A stretch of DNA of 64,000 bases. Source: Desulfospira sp963664655 (GTDB lineage Bacteria > Desulfobacterota > Desulfobacteria > Desulfobacterales > Desulfobacteraceae). Within the stretch, counting starts at the first letter, position 1; each line of letters opens with the position of its first letter. The stretch spans positions 868,001-932,000 of the forward strand of contig CAXXHM010000001.1 in the NCBI GenBank assembly GCA_963664655.2, read 5' to 3'. Positions 8,431 through 15,747 of this stretch are shown piece by piece. The notes beneath the pieces were generated by a model. The model did no database searches. It worked only from the letters and a program-made list of their open reading frames with translations, and was not told where the DNA came from. Made by a program: the position numbers and the translations under genes.

Positions 8431-9834
8431 TTGAAAAAACTCCATTTTATTCTGACACAGACCGGCGGATTTAAGGAAATCCGGGACAGCCTTGGCCGGA
8501 CCTTTGATATCGACCTCAGCCGGCAGCTGACCCCTGCCCTTCAGGTCATGGGCCGAAGCCGGCCGGATTTTATATTTATTGATATTGAACTCCTTCAGCA
8601 GGCAGCGTCCAACAGCAGTTTCAAGGCGGTGTTCCAGACCATTTCCCTGGTCTGCCCCAACGTCAGCATCATCGTTCTTTCCCCTGCCGACCTTTTGCCC
8701 CACGCCGTAAAAATGGTTCATGAGGGGGCCCAGTCTTATTTGACCTACCCCCTTGTGGCCGATGAAATCCAGCTGGTGGTCAACAGCATCGTTGAACAGG
8801 CCCGGGCCCGGTCGGAGCTGGATTATCTAAGGGACCAGGTATGGCAGGAGGATGACTTTGAACTGCTCAATTCCAAAAGCCCTGCCATGAAAACGGTCTT
8901 TGAAAAAATCCGGGCCGTGGCGCCCACCCGGAGCACCGTGCTGCTAACCGGGGAAACCGGCACCGGAAAAGGATTTACAGCCCGGTTCATTCATAAAATT
9001 TCCCAGAGAAAAAATGACCGGTTCATCGAGGTCCACTGCGGGGCCATTCCCGACACCTTAGTGGAAAGTGAAATGTTCGGCCATGAAAAAGGGGCATTTA
9101 CCGGCGCATTCAAACGAAAACTGGGAAAGTTTGAACTGGCCGGAAGTGGGACCATCTTTCTGGACGAAATCGGCACCATTACCCCGCCAGTCCAGATCAA
9201 GCTTCTCCAGGTGCTTCAAAACGGCACATTTCACCGGGTGGGCGGTGAAGAAGAGATTCAGTCAGATGTCCGAATCATTGCCGCGTCCAATATTGACCTG
9301 AAACAGCTGCGGGATGAAAAACTTTTCCGCTCTGATCTGTTTTACCGGCTCAATGTGTTTCCAGTGGAACTGCCCTGCTTAAATGAACGGAAAGAGGACA
9401 TTCCCCAGTTGGTGGAAATATTTCTGGCCAAGCTGAACACCTTCCATTCCAAGGCCATTTCCCAGGTGCATCCCAAGGTGCTTGAGGCGTTTTTGGCATA
9501 TTCCTGGCCGGGCAATATCCGGGAGCTTGAAAATGTTCTGGAACGGGCATACATCCTTGAAAGCACCTCTATCCTGCGGCCGGAAAATTTTCCTGTGGAG
9601 CTGTTCACCCACTCGCCCCAGCCCTTTTCCGGAACCATTGACCAGGGCATGACCCTGGCCCAGGTCAGAAAACAGGAAGTGGAACGGGTCGAGCAAAAGT
9701 ACCTGGACCTGCTGCTGACAAAATTCGGCGGCAAGATAAACGACACCGCCAACGCCGCCGGCATCACCACCCGGCAGCTCCACAAGCTGATGAAAAAACA
9801 CGCACTGATCAAAGAAGCTTATAAACAGAAATAG
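8431..9834 (+). CDS. Sigma-54-dependent activator with receiver-like N-terminus
   Basis: This is an NtrC-type AAA+ enhancer-binding protein that remodels sigma-54 RNA polymerase. Visible parts are a receiver-like domain (about 1-125), the AAA+ domain with Walker A GETGTGKG at about 174-181, the sigma-54 contact loop GAFTGA at about 221-226 and Walker B GTIFLDEIG at about 240-248, and a C-terminal Fis-type helix-turn-helix at about 435-456. The receiver lacks the usual N-terminal acidic pair and the conserved lysine before proline, so it may not be phosphorylated normally. Translation starts at TTG with GGGAA upstream. No histidine kinase gene is adjacent. Confidence 0.93.
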   Translation: MKKLHFILTQTGGFKEIRDSLGRTFDIDLSRQLTPALQVMGRSRPDFIFIDIELLQQAASNSSFKAVFQTISLVCPNVSIIVLSPADLLPHAVKMVHEGAQSYLTYPLVADEIQLVVNSIVEQARARSELDYLRDQVWQEDDFELLNSKSPAMKTVFEKIRAVAPTRSTVLLTGETGTGKGFTARFIHKISQRKNDRFIEVHCGAIPDTLVESEMFGHEKGAFTGAFKRKLGKFELAGSGTIFLDEIGTITPPVQIKLLQVLQNGTFHRVGGEEEIQSDVRIIAASNIDLKQLRDEKLFRSDLFYRLNVFPVELPCLNERKEDIPQLVEIFLAKLNTFHSKAISQVHPKVLEAFLAYSWPGNIRELENVLERAYILESTSILRPENFPVELFTHSPQPFSGTIDQGMTLAQVRKQEVERVEQKYLDLLLTKFGGKINDTANAAGITTRQLHKLMKKHALIKEAYKQK

Positions 9835-9848
9835 CCGCCCGTGCCCCC

Positions 9849-10988
9849 CTACCCTTTGGCATGGGGCGCCAGGGGTTTTTTGGGGAAGAACCATGCACTG
9901 TCCACATAGGGAAAATGCCTCATGGCCCATTCAAGGGGGGCATGGGCATGGGACTTAAGCCAGAGCCTGATCAGCACCTGGTATAGACCAAAAAAAAGGA
10001 CGGCCCCGGCAACCACCGGTCCAACGGCATAATCCTCCCGTATTTGAGGGACATGCTCAGCAAAGTTTATCCATAGAATATGAAGGACATACAGGGTCAG
10101 GGTGCTTTTCCCGGCAATCATAAAATAACTGGCCATCCGCTGCCCGGAAGATGCGGCCCATATCAAACTCAAGGAAATGATGAAAAGGCCGGTTCCAAGC
10201 CCTGATACAATGGAAAAGGGACTGGGAAGGGTCAGGTCCATCCCGGTCAGTTCGGCCCACACCATATAAATCAGGGCGGCCTGGTCCCGGGAACTGCCAC
10301 AGGAAAGGGCTGCCCGTGCCATGGCGCCCGGCATCAAATCTGCGGCCACCCCGCACAGCACCATCATCACAAGGCCTGAAACCAGAAGTCTGACTAAAAA
10401 GGACAGCTTGTCCAGGTGCTGCCGTCCCAGCCACATGCCGAAAAGATAGAGGCAGGCCCAGGGGAATACGGGATAATAACCCGTAAAGAACAGATCTGAC
10501 ACCATCCCGGCAAAACTCTCAGGATCTATGTTTTCCAGGCCCTGGGCAACCAGATCAAAGAACCGGACAAAGCCTGTGAGCCAGAACGCCGCGGCAGCGG
10601 CCAAAAGCCTTTTGCCGGGCATCTGTCCGAAGATAATACCGATAAGAATAAACACCCCGTAATAATGAAGGATATCCGCCGACCATATCAGGGACAGCAG
10701 CCCTCCCGACAAAATCAGAAAAACCGCCCGTTTAAAAAAAATTTTCCGGCTTTTAAATATCCCGGCATTCTTAACCAGCAAAGTCATGCCCACACCAGCC
10801 AGCATGACCAGGACAACAGCCGCCCGGCGGTCCATATACTCAAGCCCCCGGAAAAGCCAGACCGGGGATGTCTCTTTCACACAAAAAAAGGCCCTGAAAT
10901 CAATGAGGACCATGGCAAAAATGGCCAGTCCCCTTGCCAGGTCAATCCCTTGGAGCCGGGTTGACGTTTTTTCAAATCTGCTGCCCAT
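9849..10988 (-). CDS. Multipass membrane protein, DUF418/DUF1624 acyltransferase-like
   Basis: About ten hydrophobic segments span this 379-residue protein. The N-terminal signature RLQGIDLARGLAIFAMVLID resembles that of the DUF1624/DUF418 and heparan-alpha-glucosaminide N-acetyltransferase-like families, whose members have an (R)xxxxDxxRG motif at the start of the first helix. A late GKSTLTLYVLHILW segment fits the same superfamily. The substrate is unknown; acyl transfer to a periplasmic glycan or lipid is plausible from family knowledge only. The gene converges with the sigma-54 activator gene, 14 bases apart. Confidence 0.75.
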   Translation of the reverse strand: MGSRFEKTSTRLQGIDLARGLAIFAMVLIDFRAFFCVKETSPVWLFRGLEYMDRRAAVVLVMLAGVGMTLLVKNAGIFKSRKIFFKRAVFLILSGGLLSLIWSADILHYYGVFILIGIIFGQMPGKRLLAAAAAFWLTGFVRFFDLVAQGLENIDPESFAGMVSDLFFTGYYPVFPWACLYLFGMWLGRQHLDKLSFLVRLLVSGLVMMVLCGVAADLMPGAMARAALSCGSSRDQAALIYMVWAELTGMDLTLPSPFSIVSGLGTGLFIISLSLIWAASSGQRMASYFMIAGKSTLTLYVLHILWINFAEHVPQIREDYAVGPVVAGAVLFFGLYQVLIRLWLKSHAHAPLEWAMRHFPYVDSAWFFPKKPLAPHAKG

Positions 10989-11358
10989 CCTTTAGCTGCT
11001 TCCTTTCACCACGGTTGCAAATGCCTTGGCCGGCCGTGTGGCCAACCCTTTTAAAGGGGCAACCCGCCCGGGTGTTTGCCGCATGGTTTTCCGTGAACAA
11101 TTCATAAAGTGCGCCAGAGTATTCAGTGGAAAAGACAAAGACGGCCGGTGAGATGAGATGATTTTTAAGGTTTTGTTTTTATAATCCTTTTGCTTTATCG
11201 CCGTCTGGGGCAGGCCGGATAAAATCCGGGGCACCGCAAATTTTTATTCGAATCTGCAGGCCAAATCGGAACCTACAATTCTTTTTTTAAAAAAATTATT
11301 CCTGAAGAGGCCGGTTCAGACTGTAAAAAAAATGTATTAACCTTAATGCCAAGCGGTA

Positions 11359-11490
11359 ACACGGACTGACACGGACGAACAGGGACGAACACAGACACAC
11401 GGACGGACACGGACATGGCTCAGGTCCGTGTCCGTCCGTGCAGTCCGTGTGTCTGTGTTCGTCTGTGATAGTCCGTGTCCGTCCGTGTTT
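11359..11490. repeat. Large imperfect palindrome built from ACGGACACGG-type units
   Basis: Two arms of about 55-65 bases face each other around a 9-base centre (11415-11423). The left arm contains CACGGACGGACACGGAC and the right arm its exact complement GTCCGTGTCCGTCCGTG, with further matches such as GAACACAGACACACGGAC outward. The right arm has about nine extra bases. Each arm is itself made of repeated (a)cacggac units. As RNA it would form a very long hairpin. No open frame crosses it. Confidence 0.9.
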
Positions 11491-11655
11491 TTAACATTCA
11501 GGTTTTTTGGAAATTAAATACCCTTCAAAAATATTGAGGTATTATGACCACCGGCATAAAAACCAAACGCCGATGGTTCTGATGAATATCGCCACCGGCA
11601 CAGCATGGATCCGATTTTTAAGGTTCTATTTTTGAAAAGAGAACGCGGTTTACGG

Positions 11656-11685
11656 TTGACTTTTGTCGTTTTAACCCCCTATAGA
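11656..11685 (+). promoter_or_regulatory. Candidate sigma-70 promoter for mce
   Basis: TTGACT (11656-11661) and TATAGA (11680-11685) are separated by 18 bases and lie about 45 bases before the mce start. The -35 match is strong (5 of 6) and the -10 moderate (4 of 6). This is pattern matching only. Confidence 0.4.
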
Positions 11686-11729
11686 TTGAGGGTCGCCATC
11701 ATTTACAACAACCAAGGGGGAAAAGAACG

Positions 11730-12131
11730 ATGAAGATTCTGAAAATTGATCATCTCGGTATTGCTGTTTCAAGTATTGACGAGAAAAAAAATTTCTGGAC
11801 CGATGCCTTAGGCCTGTCCTTTGAGGGCACGGAAACCGTTGAAGAACAAAAGGTGACCACGGCGTTTCTGCCCGTTGGCGAAAGTGAAGTGGAACTTCTC
11901 GAATCCACGGCCGACGACGGCCCCGTGGCCAAATACATTGAAAAAAAAGGCGAGGGGATTCAGCATGTGGCCTTCCGGGTGGAAAATATTGACGAGGCAT
12001 TAGCCGAACTCAAGGAAAAAGGCATCAAACTCATTGACCAGGAACCCCGGAAAGGGGCCGGCGGTGCCCGGATTGCCTTTTTGCACCCCAAAGCCACCTC
12101 AGGTGTTTTAGTAGAGTTGTGTGAACGATAA
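11730..12131 (+). CDS. mce: Methylmalonyl-CoA epimerase
   Basis: This 133-residue vicinal oxygen chelate protein interconverts (R)- and (S)-methylmalonyl-CoA, a step between propionyl-CoA and succinyl-CoA. The metal-binding pattern is visible: His8 in KIDHLGIAV, a His in IQHVAFRV at about 78 and a Glu in VLVELCER at about 130. Length and sequence pattern match the family. It has a strong GGGGGAAAAG ribosome binding site. sucC and sucD follow about 435 bases downstream, which fits a propionate or methylmalonyl-CoA pathway feeding succinyl-CoA. The mutase and carboxylase genes are not in the window. Confidence 0.93.
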   Translation: MKILKIDHLGIAVSSIDEKKNFWTDALGLSFEGTETVEEQKVTTAFLPVGESEVELLESTADDGPVAKYIEKKGEGIQHVAFRVENIDEALAELKEKGIKLIDQEPRKGAGGARIAFLHPKATSGVLVELCER

Positions 12132-12566
12132 AGAGGGGAAAACCGCAGGTTAAAGGCACCTTGATTGGCAAGGTCATCCACCGGACATATCGCAAAATAA
12201 TGGTAATTTTAACCCCTTTAGAATTCGCCTTTTCCTGCATATCTTCTCATATCATGCACCTGAATGGCTTTTTTGCCCAGAGGAAAGTTTTTGGTAAGGC
12301 ACTAATTTGCCAGAAAAAAAAGCTTTTTTTTCTTTGCCCCGGGCAAAGCGGCAAAAAAGGATTGAATAGTTGAAAAAACAAAAGGCTTCTGATAAGAAGA
12401 TCGTGGCCGGAAAGATTGCCTTTCCGGAAGACCTAAATTTAAGGAGGAGACCGGTAAAATCGGAATTTTTAGTGGTGGTTTCTATGCTGTTGAATTCGCT
12501 CCTGTTCCTCTGGTATATCCGGTCATAACTTGTTCTTTTCCTATATATAGATGAAGGAAAGTTTTA
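12132..12566. other. Intergenic region between mce and sucC with two hairpins
   Basis: No gene is supported here. Two small palindromes stand out: CTTTGCCCCGGGCAAAG near 12332-12348 and CCGGAAAG/CTTTCCGG at 12407-12427. A weak promoter-like pair, TTGAAT at 12490 and TATATC at 12514 (18-base spacing), precedes sucC. Either hairpin could end the mce transcript, but neither has a long U-tract. Confidence 0.4.
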
Positions 12567-13727
12567 ATGAAGATTCACGAGTACCAAGCAAAAGCGTTGT
12601 TCAGAGAGTATAACGTGCCTGTGCCTGAAGGACAGGCAGCCTTTGATGTTGAAGAGGCAAAAAAAGTGGCATCGGGTCTGGGGAATTTTCCCGTGGTGGT
12701 CAAGGCTCAGATCCACGCCGGAGGCCGGGGCAAAGGCGGCGGTGTCAAGCTGGCCCATTCCATGGAAGAAGTGGAAACCCTGGCCAGTGAAATCTTAGGC
12801 ATGACCCTGGTCACCCATCAGACCGGGCCCGAAGGAAAACTGGTCCAGAAACTGCTCATTGAGGCCGGCCAGAATATCCAGAAAGAGCTCTACCTGTCGC
12901 TGCTGGTGGACCGGGCAACGGCCACCGTGGTCATCATGGCCAGCCAGGACGGGGGCATGGACATTGAAAAAGTGGCCGCTGAAACCCCGGACCGGATCAT
13001 CAAGGTCCATGTCAACCCCCTCATGGGGCTTCAGGGCTACCAGATCCTGGAAGTGGCCTATGGCCTTGACCTGCCCAAACCGGCCATGAAAAAATTCTCC
13101 GGACTGTTGTCCAACCTGTATAAATTTTTTGTCGCCAATGACTGTTCTCTGGTGGAAATAAACCCCCTGATCCTGACGGCCGACGATGATGTCCTGGCCC
13201 TGGACGCCAAGGTGGACTTTGACTCCAATGCCCTTCACCGCCACAAAGATCTTCTGGAATTAAGAGATCTTACCGAAGAAGACCCCCTGGAAGTGGAAGC
13301 CTCTAAATACAACCTGAACTATATCAACCTGGACGGCAACGTGGGCAATATCGTCAATGGGGCCGGTCTTGCCATGGCCACCATGGACATTATCAAAAAT
13401 GCCGGGGCCACCCCTGCCAACTTCATGGACGTGGGCGGCGGCGCCTCTGCCGAACAGGTGGAAAACGCCTTTAGAATCATCCTGGCCGATGAAAAGGTCA
13501 AGGCGGTGCTCATCAATATCTTCGGCGGCATCCTAAGATGCGACATCTTTGCCCAGGGCGTGGTGGAAGCCGCTAAAAAGACAGGGCTCAAAATCCCGGT
13601 GGTGGTCCGCATGGAAGGCACCAACGTGGATGAAGGCAAACGGATTCTGGCTGACGCCGGGCTTAACCTGACCAGTGCAAGTGACCTTGCCGATGCCGCC
13701 GAAAAGATCGCGCAAGCTGTAAAATAA
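12567..13727 (+). CDS. sucC: Succinyl-CoA ligase, beta subunit
   Basis: The protein (386 residues, the usual length) has the N-terminal ATP-grasp fold (MKIHEYQAKALFREYNVPVP start) and the C-terminal CoA-ligase domain with the glycine-rich NIFGGILRCD segment. With SucD it converts succinyl-CoA, phosphate and NDP to succinate, CoA and NTP. The ribosome binding site GGAAAG lies just upstream. sucD begins 13 bases after the stop, so the two are co-transcribed and their products form the alpha-beta enzyme. Some acetate-oxidising Desulfobacter use a CoA-transferase for this step instead, so the presence of SucCD is informative for the pathway used here. Confidence 0.97.
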   Translation: MKIHEYQAKALFREYNVPVPEGQAAFDVEEAKKVASGLGNFPVVVKAQIHAGGRGKGGGVKLAHSMEEVETLASEILGMTLVTHQTGPEGKLVQKLLIEAGQNIQKELYLSLLVDRATATVVIMASQDGGMDIEKVAAETPDRIIKVHVNPLMGLQGYQILEVAYGLDLPKPAMKKFSGLLSNLYKFFVANDCSLVEINPLILTADDDVLALDAKVDFDSNALHRHKDLLELRDLTEEDPLEVEASKYNLNYINLDGNVGNIVNGAGLAMATMDIIKNAGATPANFMDVGGGASAEQVENAFRIILADEKVKAVLINIFGGILRCDIFAQGVVEAAKKTGLKIPVVVRMEGTNVDEGKRILADAGLNLTSASDLADAAEKIAQAVK

Positions 13728-13740
13728 GGAGATAATCGCT

Positions 13741-14607
13741 GTGAGTATATTTGTAAATAAAGACACCAAACTGCTGGTCCAGGGAATCACGGGGAACGAG
13801 GGCAGCTTTCACGCCAGACAATGTATCGCCTACGGCACCAAGGTCGTGGGCGGGGTAACCCCGGGCAAGGGCGGCCAGAAAATGGACGACGTCCCGGTAT
13901 TCAACACCGTGGCCGGCGCGGTCAAGGAAACCGGGGCCGATGCCTCCCTGATCTTTGTTCCCCCGCCATTCGGGGCCAACGCCATCATGGAAGCCGCCGA
14001 TGCCGGCATCAAGCTGATCGTCTGCATCACCGAGGGCATTCCCATCCTGGACATGGTCAAGGTCAAAAACTTTCTGGCATCCAAAGACTGCCGGCTTATC
14101 GGCCCCAACTGCCCGGGCATCATCACCCCGGAAGAGACCAAAATCGGCATCATGCCGGGCAACATCCACAAAAAAGGACACGTGGGCGTCGTATCCAGAT
14201 CCGGCACCCTGACCTATGAGGTGGTGGATCAGCTCACCAAACTTAACATGGGCCAGTCCACCTGCATCGGGATCGGTGGAGACCCCGTAAACGGGACCAA
14301 TTTTATTGATGTATTATCCGCTTTCCAGGCCGATGACGAAACCCAAGCCATCGTCATGGTCGGGGAAATCGGGGGCAGCGCCGAAGAAGAGGCTGCCGCA
14401 TATATTAAAGCAAACGTCACCAAACCGGTGGTCGGCTTTATCGCAGGCCTGACAGCACCTCCCGGCAGAAGAATGGGACATGCCGGGGCCATTATCTCAG
14501 GCTCCAGCGGTACGGGCGAGGCAAAGATCAAAGCGTTCAAGGACAACGGCATTCATGTGTGCGAAAACCTTGGAAAGATCGGCCGGATTTGCGAGGAAGC
14601 ATTTTAA
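13741..14607 (+). CDS. sucD: Succinyl-CoA ligase, alpha subunit
   Basis: This 288-residue subunit has the CoA-binding Rossmann domain (GITGNEGSFH near residue 16) and the phosphohistidine loop GHAGAII with the active-site His at 247, matching His246 of E. coli SucD. It starts at GTG after AAGGAG, 13 bases beyond sucC. It completes the substrate-level phosphorylation enzyme of the cycle. Confidence 0.97.
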   Translation: MSIFVNKDTKLLVQGITGNEGSFHARQCIAYGTKVVGGVTPGKGGQKMDDVPVFNTVAGAVKETGADASLIFVPPPFGANAIMEAADAGIKLIVCITEGIPILDMVKVKNFLASKDCRLIGPNCPGIITPEETKIGIMPGNIHKKGHVGVVSRSGTLTYEVVDQLTKLNMGQSTCIGIGGDPVNGTNFIDVLSAFQADDETQAIVMVGEIGGSAEEEAAAYIKANVTKPVVGFIAGLTAPPGRRMGHAGAIISGSSGTGEAKIKAFKDNGIHVCENLGKIGRICEEAF

Positions 14608-14617
14608 GTAACAGCCA

Positions 14618-14653
14618 CGGGCAGGCTTTTGGCGTTGCGCCAACGCCTGCCCG
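14618..14653. other. Hairpin in the sucD-frdC intergenic region
   Basis: CGGGCAGGC (14618-14626) pairs with GCCTGCCCG (14645-14653), and the loop itself contains a TTGGCG/CGCCAA pairing, giving an extended stem. No T-run follows, so it is more likely a processing or stabilising hairpin than a terminator. Confidence 0.5.
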
Positions 14654-14670
14654 AAGCAAAAAGTCGAAAG

Positions 14671-14712
14671 CGAACAGCTAATGGCTAACAGCTAACGGCT
14701 AATGGCTAAAAG
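14671..14712. repeat. Dispersed AGCTAATGGCTAA repeat (family C), copy 1
   Basis: Several copies of an A/CAGCTAATGGCTAA-like unit are strung together just before the ribosome binding site of frdC. The same unit occurs at 18691-18720, 53081-53130 and 63521-63596, each time a short distance upstream of a start codon. Confidence 0.75.
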
Positions 14713-14737
14713 AAGCTAACCTAAGGGAGGTTAAAAA

Positions 14738-15733
14738 TTGGAAAGTTATACGATTGAATCAAACCGGGAAAAAAGTTCCAGGCTTCCGGCGCGGCTTGAC
14801 CTGGCCCAGAGCGGGACAGGTCTGATTCTGGGATTGTTCATGTGGGTCCACATGCTCCTGGTCGCCAGTATTATCCTGGGCAAAGGCTCTTTTAATTTCG
14901 TGGCAAAGACCATGGAACTCTCCTTTTTGTCCGGAACAGGCCAAGGGTACCCTTCCGCGGTCTTTCTGGCGGTGGCAGGCGTGTTTACCCTGTTTATTCT
15001 CCACGCCCTTTTAGGGATGAGAAAACTGCCCATTTCCTGGAAACAGCACCGGATCATGCGGGACCAGATGGTGATGATGAAACATCAGGACACCAATCTG
15101 TGGTATATCCAGGCGGTGACCGGGTTTATCATGTTTTTTGCCGGCTCCGTCCACCTTTATACCATGCTCACCAACCCGGGATCCATTGACCCCTATGTGT
15201 CTGCCGACCGGGTGGTATCCCATCATTACTGGTTTCTTTATATTATCCTTCTGGTATGCGTGGAGCTTCACGGCACCATCGGCCTTTACCGGCTGTGCAT
15301 GAAATGGGGATGGTTTCAGGGCAAGAACTTTAAAACCGGCCGGGAAAACCGGAAAAAACTCAAACTGCTTAAAAACCGGCTTACCATTTTCTTTTTGTCT
15401 GTGGGCGCCTTGGCCCTGCTGGTCTTCATTGTCATCGGCATCGGACACCGGGATAACGTAGGCGAACGGTACCGTTCCTCCCATGCCACAGCCCAGGAAC
15501 CGGAACCGGCGGTTCAAGAAGAAGCGGCTGCCGAACCCGAAGCGGTAGAAGAAGAGACTGTCCAAGAAGCGGCACCGGAAGCGGTTCAGGAAAAAGAGGC
15601 CCCGGCAGATGCGGTCCATACCCAGACCCAAAGCCATGATGACGCAGGCGATGCCCATGAAGAGGGCGGGGCCCATGAACAAGAACCTGAAGCCCATGAC
15701 GCCGGTCATGCTGCCGAAGAAACAGTACACTAA
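14738..15733 (+). CDS. frdC: Fumarate reductase/succinate dehydrogenase cytochrome b subunit
   Basis: This di-heme membrane anchor passes electrons between menaquinone and the FrdAB head. It has five hydrophobic segments with candidate heme-ligand histidines in LFMWVHMLL, FILHALLG, AGSVHLYTM and VELHGTIGLYR. The Glu of ELHG corresponds to the E-pathway glutamate of Wolinella succinogenes FrdC. The first 250 residues match that family's length (about 256). An extra tail of about 75 residues, rich in Glu, Ala and Pro and ending rich in His, is unusual. Translation starts at TTG with GGGAGG upstream. frdA follows 14 bases after the stop. Confidence 0.93.
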   Translation: MESYTIESNREKSSRLPARLDLAQSGTGLILGLFMWVHMLLVASIILGKGSFNFVAKTMELSFLSGTGQGYPSAVFLAVAGVFTLFILHALLGMRKLPISWKQHRIMRDQMVMMKHQDTNLWYIQAVTGFIMFFAGSVHLYTMLTNPGSIDPYVSADRVVSHHYWFLYIILLVCVELHGTIGLYRLCMKWGWFQGKNFKTGRENRKKLKLLKNRLTIFFLSVGALALLVFIVIGIGHRDNVGERYRSSHATAQEPEPAVQEEAAAEPEAVEEETVQEAAPEAVQEKEAPADAVHTQTQSHDDAGDAHEEGGAHEQEPEAHDAGHAAEETVH

Positions 15734-15747
15734 GAAGGGAAAATTCA

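Larger units (their letters stand above)
10989..11729. other. Long intergenic region with a large palindrome
   Basis: I find no convincing gene in these 740 bases. The region contains the large imperfect palindrome at 11359-11490 and a candidate promoter for mce near 11656-11685. The single open frame at 10992-11234 on the minus strand has no good start or recognisable product. Confidence 0.5.

Noticed and set aside
11359..11490. Possible CRISPR array in the ACGGAC repeats
   Set aside because: Units are short, contiguous and arranged as an inverted palindrome, without unique spacers of regular length; no cas genes are present.
12161..12373. 70-codon frame after mce
   Set aside because: There is no ribosome binding site, the composition is non-coding-like, and it spans a hairpin.
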